From the NCBI GenBank assembly GCA_016292745.1, contig JAEDFO010000021.1, forward strand, positions 1 through 35,179: a stretch of DNA of 35,179 nucleotides, written 5' to 3'. Source of the stretch: Muribaculaceae bacterium (GTDB taxonomy: Bacteria; Bacteroidota; Bacteroidia; Bacteroidales; Muribaculaceae). Every line of letters starts with the position of its first letter. Position 1 is the stretch's first letter. Below the pieces are notes generated by a model that did not search any database, was not told the origin of the DNA, and saw only the letters and a list, made by a program, of their open reading frames with translations. Positions 1 to 9,300 of the stretch are shown here, piece after piece. Both the position numbers and the translations under genes were made by a program.

Positions 1-8
1 TTTTCCAT

Positions 9-2210
9 TTATTGCGCTTCGAGGTAAAGTACCCGGCTCGACAAGTCGGTCCGCTTGTGCCAGTCGAGGTTATGATTATACGGGATTTCGAGACCTATAT
101 TCATAAGGTATTCGCCAGAGAATGTCTTGCCTTCGAACGGCAATGGTTCGTTGTCGATGCGGTTAAGTTCGTGCACCCGATAGAGTTTTGCCGGGTCGAG
201 ACCAGCCATGGTGGCACGCGGAAAGTGCTGATTGTAGAAGTGCTCGGTTTTCCACCAGAAGAACACACTTTTCTGCTTGGCATCGTCGACATACATCAGC
301 GAAGCAAGACCCTTGTTGTCGTAAGGCGACACCAGGCGATATATGTTGCCAAGCTGCACGATTGGACGAATCTGCTTATACTCAGCAATGGCACTTCGGC
401 ACAGAGCCTTTTCGTCGTCGGTCATGTTCTTTGGTTGGATTTCCATACCGAGACGGCCGCTCATTGCTACATCGATACGATATTTCAGCGGCACGCTACG
501 GAAAGTGGTATGGTTGGGGGTGGCGCTGATGTGCGAAGCCATTGCAATGGCAGGGAAGAAGTAGGAAGTGCCCCATTGCATATACACACGCTGCAGCGCA
601 TCGGTGTTGTCGCTCACCCAGAACTCATCGAAATAAGGGAGCACGCCATAGTTAGCACGCCCTCCACCGCTGGCGCAAGCCTGGATGGTTAGCGATGGAT
701 ATTTTGCACGTATTCGCTTGCACACTGCCTCGAAACCGCGATGGTATTCAATGTAAAGGTGGCTCTGGCTGTCGGCTGTAAGATAGTTCGAGCCGTGGTT
801 GCGTATATCCATGTTTGCATCCCACTTCACATAATCGATGCCGGGGTGCTTTGTCATCAGTTCGTCGAAGAGGCCCACGATGAAATCTTGCACCTTTGGA
901 TTAGCGAGGTCGAGCACCACCTGAGTGCCGCCACGGCCAAGTTGCAGGTCACGTTTCGGCGCTTTAATCACCCAATCGGGATGCTTCTCGTAGAGCTCGC
1001 TCACTGTGTTCGACATTTCGGGCTCATACCAGATGCCAAAGTCGATTCCGATGCTTTTTGCCTTAGCAACAAGGCCATCAATACCGTTGGGTAGTTTGTT
1101 TCGGTCGACCACCCAGTCACCGAGCGAAGAGTTGTCCTTAATGCGAGGATATTTGTCGCCAAACCAGCCATCGTCCATCACGAAGAGTTCTCCACCCATC
1201 GATGCGATATCGTCCATCATCTGGTGCATCTCAGGCTCTTTGATGTCGAGATACACTCCCTCCCAGCTATTGAGCAATATCTTGCGCAGACGGTTACCGT
1301 TGGCAAGCCTATAGTTACGTGCCCATTTGTGGAAGTTTCGGCTGGCTCCGCTGGCTCCTTCATTGCTGTATGTAATGGCAAGTGGCGGAGTTACGAAAGT
1401 TTCGCCACTCTGCAGATTGTAAGTAGAGTTGTCCTCATTGATTCCAGCAAAGAAGTGGTGCCAATCGCTCTCGTCGGTATCGATAGCGAGGCGGTAGTTG
1501 CCGCTGTAGCATAGAGCCGCGCCAATCACGCGGCCGGAGTTCTCGCGAGCCTTGCCGTCGAGCGAAAACATCACCTCGGCGTGGGCAGTATGCGAATTGC
1601 GCACCCCATCTTTGTTCTTTATCACCTTCATCCCCGGATTCAGCGGCTCCTCGCACAGACGGCCTTCGTTGGCCCATTGTCCATAAAGCGACGACAGCCA
1701 CACCTCGCCACGGCGAATCGGCAGATAGGCTGAGGCAAATCGGTTGAGCAGCACCGGCCGCTTCTCCGAGTTGACAATCTCGGTCCACGTTTCAATTATA
1801 TCAACCGTTTTATAGGCTTTGTAGCACACTGTAACGGCAAACGGATACTCCCTGTCGCGCAGGGCAATACGGGTGGTGGTGAAATCGGACTGGGCATCGG
1901 TTTCAACAGCAGACACCTTCAGGTCGAGAGTCATATTGCCATCGGCATGTCTAACGGCAATCGCCGCCTCGGCCGGACAGTTGAGCCCATATGCGGGGTA
2001 GGCATCGTAACGTGCCGGCTCCACCTCGCGCAACGAAGCGGCATCGGCATCGGACAAGCGCTCGCCGAAATACACAAACTTAAGGTTCTCGCCAACGTTG
2101 GCCTTGAGCAGAAGCGACATTCCTGGAGTGGAAATCTCCACATTCTGCGCTACCATCGGCAAAAAAGCTGCCAAAAGGCAGACAATGAAAGAATTTCGAA
2201 GTAATTTCAT
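9..2210 (-). CDS. GH36 alpha-galactosidase, secreted
   Basis: This 733-residue protein has an N-terminal signal peptide (hydrophobic run from about residue 8, cut near A-Q at 21-22), so it should act in the periplasm or outside. The N-terminal half is the GH36 beta-supersandwich. The TIM barrel begins near the WEGVYLDI motif and carries KWDAN, whose Asp (about D464) matches the GH36 nucleophile, and SDNTDA, whose Asp (about D534) matches the acid/base. The 70-residue spacing is usual for bacterial GH36. It should remove terminal alpha-1,6-galactose from raffinose-type sugars or galactomannan fragments. It lies 20 bases downstream of an epimerase/phosphomannose isomerase fusion, so the two are probably co-transcribed, which favours galactomannan as the target. 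The gene is complete and ends 8 bases from the window edge. Family call is firm; substrate is inferred. Confidence 0.93.
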   Translation of the reverse strand: MKLLRNSFIVCLLAAFLPMVAQNVEISTPGMSLLLKANVGENLKFVYFGERLSDADAASLREVEPARYDAYPAYGLNCPAEAAIAVRHADGNMTLDLKVSAVETDAQSDFTTTRIALRDREYPFAVTVCYKAYKTVDIIETWTEIVNSEKRPVLLNRFASAYLPIRRGEVWLSSLYGQWANEGRLCEEPLNPGMKVIKNKDGVRNSHTAHAEVMFSLDGKARENSGRVIGAALCYSGNYRLAIDTDESDWHHFFAGINEDNSTYNLQSGETFVTPPLAITYSNEGASGASRNFHKWARNYRLANGNRLRKILLNSWEGVYLDIKEPEMHQMMDDIASMGGELFVMDDGWFGDKYPRIKDNSSLGDWVVDRNKLPNGIDGLVAKAKSIGIDFGIWYEPEMSNTVSELYEKHPDWVIKAPKRDLQLGRGGTQVVLDLANPKVQDFIVGLFDELMTKHPGIDYVKWDANMDIRNHGSNYLTADSQSHLYIEYHRGFEAVCKRIRAKYPSLTIQACASGGGRANYGVLPYFDEFWVSDNTDALQRVYMQWGTSYFFPAIAMASHISATPNHTTFRSVPLKYRIDVAMSGRLGMEIQPKNMTDDEKALCRSAIAEYKQIRPIVQLGNIYRLVSPYDNKGLASLMYVDDAKQKSVFFWWKTEHFYNQHFPRATMAGLDPAKLYRVHELNRIDNEPLPFEGKTFSGEYLMNIGLEIPYNHNLDWHKRTDLSSRVLYLEAQ

Positions 2211-2230
2211 GATACGACTTTATATTTTAG

Positions 2231-4393
2231 TTACATAGTTGCAGTAATACATTTGCCCTTGCCGCTAAATGCAAGGTGCGACACCGATGCAGGAACCAGC
2301 AGAGTGTCGCCACTGGCAAGTGTCTCCTCGTTGCCAAAGCTGTCGGTCATCCGCACAGCTCCTTCGAGGCACATAACCACGCGGAACGAGTCGCACTTTG
2401 ATGTGTCGACATCCACCACACCGTCTACAGCAACAAGGCGGGTGCTGAAGTGACGGCACTTCACCAGTTGAGCCTCACCGTTGTCAACGCTGTTATATCT
2501 GCCCTTATATTCGGAGTACACATTATAGTCGATGGCATCTTTAGCCAGCTCCACATGCAGTTCGCGAGGATTGCCGTTTGCATCGCGACGGTCGTAGTCA
2601 TACACGCGATAGGTTATATCGGATGTTTCCTGAATCTCGGCAAGCATGTTACCGGCACCTATTGCATGGATTCGGCCAGCAGGGAGCACAAACAGGTCGC
2701 CCGGATGAGAGTCGTGGCAAGCCACCACATCGAGAATGGTGTTGTCGGCCACCCGTTTGGCATATTCGTCGGGAGTAATCTGCTGCGACAGTCCGGCCAG
2801 GATGGTGGCATCGGCTTCGGCATCGATTATATACCACATTTCCGACTTTCCGCGCGAATTGTGGCGTTTCATTGCCAGTGCATCGTCGGGATGCACCTGA
2901 AGCGAAAGGTTGCTCTTGGCATCGATAATCTTGATGAGCAGCGGAAACTCTGTTCCGAAACGGCTATAGACATTCCATCCCACCAGGTCGCCCTTGTATT
3001 TTCCGATAATCTGCGGCAATGTCATGCCTTTGTCGGGGCCGGAAGCCACAACACTTTCGTGGCCAGTCACACCGGAAATTTCCCAGCTTTCGCCAATATC
3101 GTTACGGTCGCAATCAATGTGCTTGAAAGCCGAAATCTTGCTGCCACCCCAAATCACCGGTTTCAGATAAGGTTCAAAGCGCACCGGCTTGATGTCCATA
3201 TCGGCAAGACACGAATACACCTCCATACACATACGGCTATTGTGATATGGGCATTTCCAGAAACCGGCCTTATCGTCGGCACTGTTCAGCGAGCCATCGG
3301 CAAGACGGCTCCAATGCCATTCACCTCCTGTATAATCTACTATATTATCCTTGATGTAGTTCCATGTGCCTATAGCCATGTCAAGAGCCTCGGCAACACC
3401 ATGGAATCGATAGAGATACACCAACCCAATGACACATTCGGCCTGCACCCACCAATGCTTTTCTGCGCAAATGCTGCCGTCGGCATGGCGTTCGTACACC
3501 ATCGAGCCATCGTCGCACAATCCTTCGAGTGCAGCATAGGCAATGTCGCGAGTATGCTTCAGAGCATTGGCAATTGCCGTCTGGTCGTCGAGCACAAGAG
3601 CGGTTTCGAGCAGAAGCCACGAAGCCTCTATGTCGTGGCCAAACGACTCACAACCATCATGACGATTCCACTCCTCATCGTAGAACAGTCCCAGATGATG
3701 GGAACGGCTGTCCTCGATAGTGTTGAAGAAAATGTCCATCAGTTCCTCAATGGCATCGCGAAGCCCCACATCCTTCCACACCCGATAGAGGTTAGTGTAT
3801 GGTTCAATGACATGAAGATGAGTGTTCATGGTCTTCTTCTCGTTGGCATCCTTATCGCTCAGGCGCATATCGGCAATTTCGCCCCATTCGCGGGTGAGCG
3901 CCTCCAGATAGCCCCCATTGCGGCGGTCGCGGCTGTGCTCCTCAATATCATGAAACAGACGGATGGCATACACGAGAGCCTCGGCATCGCCTGTGGCACG
4001 CACCAGTTCGCTAAGACCATAGATAACAAAACCTATGGCATAAATCTGCTTCTTGGTGTCGAGCGGCGAGCCATCAGCATTTACCGACCAATATACGCCT
4101 CCATACTGCTTATCGTAGAAATGGTCGATGATATATCGCTTGGCACGGTTAGCCATTTCAAGATATTCCGGGCGCTTGGTCATGCGGTAAGCCGCAGCAA
4201 ACGACCATAGCAGGCGACCATTAAGAATGGCACCCTTAGGAGCATCGGCCACCAGATTGTCGTTGGCGTCGCGACGTCCATAAAATCCGCCGTTTTCCTC
4301 GTCGACCATCTTGTTCATCCAATACGGAAGGATGTTGTCGGTCATGTTCGAGATAATCTCGTTGCGGAACTCATTTACACTCAACTTAGTCAT
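2231..4393 (-). CDS. Fused AGE-family 2-epimerase + class I mannose-6-phosphate isomerase
   Basis: One 720-residue frame joins two enzymes. Residues 1 to about 400 form an AGE-family (alpha/alpha)6 barrel of the cellobiose/mannobiose 2-epimerase type. Candidate catalytic histidines are H194 (NTHLH), H253 (FGHDIE) and H384 (CPYHNS). As I recall, the Ruminococcus albus cellobiose 2-epimerase uses H184, H243 and H374, so the spacing is identical. Residues about 404-720 are a class I phosphomannose isomerase of the short type, with metal-site motifs QVHPDD (H501), SEMWY and GRIHAIG. There is no signal peptide, so it is cytoplasmic. Together the halves could turn mannobiose into mannosyl-glucose and interconvert mannose-6-P and fructose-6-P. 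The neighbouring GH36 gene and the remnant of a sugar symporter just upstream fit mannan or galactomannan use. Disaccharide specificity is inferred. Confidence 0.9.
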   Translation of the reverse strand: MTKLSVNEFRNEIISNMTDNILPYWMNKMVDEENGGFYGRRDANDNLVADAPKGAILNGRLLWSFAAAYRMTKRPEYLEMANRAKRYIIDHFYDKQYGGVYWSVNADGSPLDTKKQIYAIGFVIYGLSELVRATGDAEALVYAIRLFHDIEEHSRDRRNGGYLEALTREWGEIADMRLSDKDANEKKTMNTHLHVIEPYTNLYRVWKDVGLRDAIEELMDIFFNTIEDSRSHHLGLFYDEEWNRHDGCESFGHDIEASWLLLETALVLDDQTAIANALKHTRDIAYAALEGLCDDGSMVYERHADGSICAEKHWWVQAECVIGLVYLYRFHGVAEALDMAIGTWNYIKDNIVDYTGGEWHWSRLADGSLNSADDKAGFWKCPYHNSRMCMEVYSCLADMDIKPVRFEPYLKPVIWGGSKISAFKHIDCDRNDIGESWEISGVTGHESVVASGPDKGMTLPQIIGKYKGDLVGWNVYSRFGTEFPLLIKIIDAKSNLSLQVHPDDALAMKRHNSRGKSEMWYIIDAEADATILAGLSQQITPDEYAKRVADNTILDVVACHDSHPGDLFVLPAGRIHAIGAGNMLAEIQETSDITYRVYDYDRRDANGNPRELHVELAKDAIDYNVYSEYKGRYNSVDNGEAQLVKCRHFSTRLVAVDGVVDVDTSKCDSFRVVMCLEGAVRMTDSFGNEETLASGDTLLVPASVSHLAFSGKGKCITATM

Positions 4394-4417
4394 TACAATT
4401 CTTTTTTGTCATATACT

Positions 4418-4615
4418 TTATTTCTGGTTGTTTCGCATTTCAACAAGCTCAGAGTTAATCTGTTTCATGCGGTCGGTAGTAAGCGGATAGAATCTGCATT
4501 ACAAGCATAATCCACCAACCAGTCATTGTGGTGGCCGGAATGAAGAAAAATACCACGCTAAGCACCGCCAACACCATATTAACGTAAATAAAGGTGGTTT
4601 TCTTGCCTAAAACAA
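4418..4615 (-). pseudogene. Remnant of a GPH/MFS sugar symporter (MelB-like)
   Basis: Read on the minus strand, about 4490-4612 encodes one hydrophobic segment beginning GKKTTFIY and ending WWIMLVMQI. This resembles an internal transmembrane helix of GPH-family (glycoside-pentoside-hexuronide:cation) symporters. At about 4490 the frame changes, and the next frame gives FYPLTTDRMKQINSEL and a stop at 4418, a typical cytoplasmic C-terminus of this family. The stretch normally between these two parts is missing, as is everything upstream of the first. It is therefore a decayed transporter with an N-terminal truncation, an internal deletion and a frameshift. It sits 24 bases upstream of the epimerase fusion, on the same strand, where a mannoside symporter would be expected. 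Family assignment comes from motif recall only. Confidence 0.72.
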
Positions 4616-4618
4616 CAA

Positions 4619-4873
4619 CAATTGGCACTGCTGGAGATGGCAAAATATGTGCCGGCAAGCGAATCGAAGAGCTACCGGAAATATGCACTCAGCATCGTGG
4701 AATCGCTCTCGTCGGCCGACTTTCTGGCTCCGGAGGGGAGCAACGGCGGCTTCCTGCTTATGCACAGTGTGGGGAGCAAGCCAGCCAACAGCGATGTGGC
4801 TGTGCCTCTACACTATGCCGACTATTACTACCTTGAGGCGTTGAAGCGACTTCGCGACTGGAGTGAGAAATAG
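4619..4873 (+). pseudogene. C-terminal remnant of a GH88-type unsaturated uronyl hydrolase
   Basis: About 83 residues, open from about 4619 to the stop at 4873, match the end of GH88/GH105 hydrolases: LALLEMAKYV, then NGGFLLMHSVGSKPA, then VPLHYADYYYLEAL. Such enzymes are normally about 380-400 residues and cut the unsaturated uronic acid left by polysaccharide lyases. Here the first three quarters, including the catalytic Asp region and any signal peptide, are absent. Upstream of about 4615 the sequence belongs to an oppositely oriented symporter remnant, so the gene cannot be expressed as an enzyme. It ends 21 bases before the stop of the convergent GH43 gene. Confidence 0.75.
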
Positions 4874-4894
4874 CCGGCACAAAGAGAGAATTGC

Positions 4895-6019
4895 CTATCG
4901 GGCCAACGGAGTACCTGACGGCTTGGTCATTCGGGCCACCAAAGGCTTCGGTGTTCCGAACTGCGGATAGCCGTCCACCCACTCGAAGCGCTGAGCACGC
5001 GGAGTGCGGCAATCGCCCATACCCGGAATGTCCTTCTGGGTGTTGCGAGCATGATAAAGGATATAGTATTCGGTACTGTCGGGCGACATGAAGAAACTGT
5101 TGTGGCCGGTACCGAATACTCCGTTTTCGGGCGACTGAGAGAACACCGGTTCGGTGCTCTTTCGCCACGAATCGGGATTAAGCAAGTCGGCATTGGCATC
5201 AGCAGTTAGCATGCCAAGGGTATAGTATTCGGTCCAGCAGCCGCTTGCCGAATAAATGATGTGAACATATTTGCCCGAAGGGTCGACCAACGGCTGCGGG
5301 CCTTCGTTGACATAAATCACATGGTCGGGCATTGAGCCATCGGCCGATTTGTAACGTCGTTCCCACTCGAATTCCGGCATCGAGATAAGCACACGCTCGC
5401 TGCCGATAGTCCATGGATTGGCCATTTCAGCGATATATATGCATTGTGTTTCGGTGTCGACGCGACGAGTCTGCCAACCCGACCACACCATATACAATTT
5501 TCCGTGATGCTTGAACAGCGAGCCGTCGATGGCCCAGTTGTTGTCGGGGTCGGTTGAAATACGGCCCTTCATCACGAATTCGCCCTCAAATGGGTCGGCA
5601 TTGGCATTTTCGAGCACGTAAAGCTGATGGTTGTCGGTGTTACCATCGTCGGCCGCATAATATACATACCACTTACCGTCGATGAAGTGGATTTCCGGGG
5701 CCCAGAGATTTCGGCTGTTTGAGGGGTCGGTGGGATTCCAAATCACTTTGCACTCGCCGTGAGCCACCTGAGTGATGTCGGGAGTTCGCCACAGAGTGAG
5801 ATTAGTGGCCGTGGTGTGCATGTAATAATACATTCCATCGTGGTAGATAGCCCAAGGGTCGGCACCATGGTCGGGGAAAAGCGGATTGAAGAAAGTGCTG
5901 TCGGAGGAGACAGCAAGAGTGTTGGCTGGAGCCTTACCTACATCGGCAGAGCCACCACACGAGGTGACAAGCATTGCCACAGCAGCCACAGCGGCAATAA
6001 GGAAAATTGATTTTCTCAT
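4895..6019 (-). CDS. GH43 family glycosidase, lipoprotein
   Basis: The 374-residue product starts with a lipoprotein signal peptide (LVTSC, lipidation at C21), so it is likely anchored in the outer membrane or facing the periplasm. The rest is a single five-bladed beta-propeller of GH43. Key motifs are ADPWAIYHDG (catalytic base Asp), NLWAPEIHFIDGKWYVYYAA, AIDGSLF (pKa-tuning Asp) and NEGPQPL (acid Glu). GH43 members are mainly alpha-L-arabinofuranosidases, arabinanases, beta-xylosidases or exo-galactosidases; I cannot fix the subfamily or substrate from motifs. It is transcribed from the 6020-6308 intergenic region, divergent from the 1540-residue secreted protein, and converges on the GH88 remnant. 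Confidence 0.88.
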   Translation of the reverse strand: MRKSIFLIAAVAAVAMLVTSCGGSADVGKAPANTLAVSSDSTFFNPLFPDHGADPWAIYHDGMYYYMHTTATNLTLWRTPDITQVAHGECKVIWNPTDPSNSRNLWAPEIHFIDGKWYVYYAADDGNTDNHQLYVLENANADPFEGEFVMKGRISTDPDNNWAIDGSLFKHHGKLYMVWSGWQTRRVDTETQCIYIAEMANPWTIGSERVLISMPEFEWERRYKSADGSMPDHVIYVNEGPQPLVDPSGKYVHIIYSASGCWTEYYTLGMLTADANADLLNPDSWRKSTEPVFSQSPENGVFGTGHNSFFMSPDSTEYYILYHARNTQKDIPGMGDCRTPRAQRFEWVDGYPQFGTPKPLVARMTKPSGTPLAR

Positions 6020-6308
6020 GCTATTGGAAAATTTTGGTTAGTAAATCGAATGTAAATATAACACAAAAGCTTATAAACTCATAATTGAAGCCAACCTATG
6101 AAGGGCAATCTCACTTGTCATTTGCAAGCATTATTTGAATTTTGATGGCATTATTATACATAAAACAGACAAAAAATTTCATTTTACTAAATATATATAT
6201 TAGTTTTGCAATTGAAAAAATATGATGATGCCATAATTGACTCACCAATAAAACCCACCGACAGACATTCTGGATTCAACTATATTATAAAAAATAAAAA
6301 ACAATCAG
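6020..6308. promoter_or_regulatory. AT-rich divergent intergenic region with a plus-strand promoter candidate
   Basis: This 289-base AT-rich spacer separates two divergent genes. On the plus strand TAGTTTTG at 6201-6208 fits the Bacteroidetes -7 element TAnnTTTG. An imperfect -33 element, TTTC at 6177-6180, lies 20 bases upstream. It would give a leader of roughly 95 bases for the gene at 6309. I found no good match for the minus-strand gene. I see no convincing small gene in the spacer. Confidence 0.5.
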
Positions 6309-9300
6309 ATGAACCACTTTCTACGACTGACCATCACGTTGGTTTTATCGCTATTGATGTCGACGACAACAATAGCCCAGAAACGTTCCGCCTCCTTCAA
6401 GGGAGCTAACCGCCGTCCTATAAGTGCGACAGCAGTAGAGAAGAAATCCCCGACAGTTCAGTCGGCAACGTTCACACTTGCCCAGCGAGCAAAATCTAAA
6501 CTCCATGATGCATCGAATCTGAAATCGGCACCGGCAATGACACCTGCCAGAGTGCTTGGTGACGGCACCACCATCTACGGTAGCCTTATCTACTCATCGA
6601 ATTGGAGCAACACCGGAGCCGACTACGCCATCTACTCGTTTCCGGCATCGGCCTACGTGGCTCCAACCCGGGTAGCCGACCAGGAACTTGATGCCAACGG
6701 CGGTGGATGCTATGCCAACGGTAAGTATTACTACTTTAGCTACATCTATACCGAAGAGATGGGCTACACATTCGCCACTTTCTGCTGCTACGACTTTGCC
6801 AGCGGCACCACCACAAAGATTATACACTCTTTTATGCAGGAAACCTTCGACCAGTCGCAGATTACACACGATATGACCTACGACCCTACCACCGATACCT
6901 TCTTTGCCATCTCCTATATCAAGGAAGTGCTCTTAGAGGGCTTGCTGGAGAAGTTCTACCCGGCCATATCGACCATCGACCCCGAGAGCGGCATGGTGAC
7001 ACCGATAGCCCGTGTGCCTGAGATGATTGCCATTGCCGCCAACAACAGCGGCGAGCTATACGGCATCTCGAAAGGGAGCGAATCGGTCCTTTACCGTATA
7101 AACAAGACCACAGGCGACTGCGTGGAGATTGGTTCCACCGGACTGAATCCCGACTACATACAATCGGCCACTTTCGACCCTGTAACCGACAAGCTCTATT
7201 GGGCAGCAGTGATGGCCAACGGCACCACCGGCCTGTATGAGGTGAACACCAGCACCGGCGAAGCTTCGAAGATTTACGATTTTGGTGCCAACGAAGAGTA
7301 TGCCGGCCTGTATATCCCCACCCCGAGTGTTGCTGACGCAGCTCCAGGCATAGTCACCGACTTTGCCGCCAACTTCGACGGTGCAAGCCTTAACGGCACC
7401 ATCAGTTGCAAGGCACCAACCGCTGACTATTCGGGCAATGCACTTTCCGGCACGGTAACCGTCAAGCTCTACAAGAACGGGGCTGAGATTCTGAGCCAGG
7501 AAGTAGAACCCGGAGCGACAGTGAGCCAAAACATCGACGACATCACCGACAGCGGTGTGTATGGCTTTGCTGCAGTGGCTTCGAACGTATCAGGCGAAGG
7601 TCCACGCCTGGGACTGTCAAGATTCATCGGCATGGACGCACCGGCTGCTGTGAGCAACCTTACACTGAGTGCCGATACCGACGGTAACGCACATATAACT
7701 TGGACAGCTCCAGAGAAAGGCCGCAACGACGGCTATATCGACCCAGCGAAACTTACCTACAATGTGGTGCGCATGCCCGACAATGTGGCTGTGGCCACCG
7801 GAATCAGCGCCACTGAGTATACCGACGCTGTAGATGCTGCCACCGATAACTACTCATATATAGTTACCCCTCTGTGCGACGGCATCACAGGCCTAAGCGC
7901 CCAGACCGGCAGCGGAGTATTCGGAAACGGCACTTCTCTACCCTGCAAATTCAGTTTCGACACCAAGGCGGAATTCAACCTGTTCACCGTCATCGATGCC
8001 AACAAAGACTTCGACGCCCAGTACAACTGGGGAGGCTGGATGTATGGCCCCGACTTCAAATATACCAACAACGGCGACGACGGTTGCGCAATCTACGGCT
8101 ATAGCCCCGACAATGCAGCCGACGACTGGCTCATCACTCCACCATTTGCAGTAGAAGCCGGAAAGCACTACCGTCTGACCTATACCATGTGGACCCGAGG
8201 CGACAATGAACGCCTGACAGTAACGGCAGGCAACCGCAACACCATCGAGGGCCAAAACGTAATAACCCCTACTGCCACCTACAACCACAAGGACAAGAAG
8301 GACTTTGTCCAAGAGTTCTCGGCAACCACCTCTGGCAACTACTATGTGGGCTTCCACATCACTTCCGACAAGAAGCGCTACTATCTGCTTATCGACGATA
8401 TCCGCATCGATGAAGTGCCCGACCCATCGGCACCAACAGCAGTAACCGGCCTTACCGCCACAGCAGGCGATGCCGGGGCAATGAGTGCAACCATCAGTTT
8501 CACCACCCCATCACTGCAGAACGACGGCAATGCCCTTGCATCGCTCAGCGCAGTTAAGATTTTCCGCGGCAACGACAACAATGCCATAGCAACATTCGAC
8601 AACCCGGCTGTGGGTGCACCACTGCAATGGGTTGACAATACTCCATCGCAAGGTTTCAACACCTATCGCGTGGTGGCATACAGTACCAACGGGCTTGCCG
8701 GAGAGAAAGCCGAGGCACGCGTATTTGTGGGCTTCGACCTGCCTGTAGCGCCCACTGAAGTAGCCCTTACCGAAACCGACGGACATCCAGTACTAAGCTG
8801 GACAGCACCACAGACCGGCATAAACGGCGGATTCATCGACCCGGCACAGCTGGTATACCGCATCATCCGAAACGACGGCACCGTGGTATCATCGAATGCC
8901 AAGGGCACCTCTTTCACCGACAAAGCGCTTAACGGTGCCACCAAGCAGTACTATCTCTATTACCAGATAATACCGATAAGCGCAGCCGGCGCAGGCGACT
9001 ATGCACTGTCGAACCACATTGTGTTCGGCGAGCCTTACAGCGGCGACTTCATCGAAGAGTTCTCCGACCAGAGCGTGCAGAACGACCCATGGGTGTTAGA
9101 GCGCATCAAGGGGCGCAACCAGCTGTGGGGACTCTACAGCCAAGGCTCATCGCCGGTATGCTATCCTATCGACGACAACGGTCTCGCAGTATTCTCATCT
9201 ACTTCGGGCAGCATTGGCGATGCCTCGCGCATGATATCGCCGAAAATCAACCTCACCTCGTTCGACGTACCGGTGTTCTCGTTCTTCTTCTACCACAGTC

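Noticed and set aside
2450..4210. 586-codon open frame on the plus strand
   Set aside because: It lies wholly antisense to the epimerase/isomerase fusion, whose domains and catalytic motifs are clear; its own translation shows no recognisable domain.
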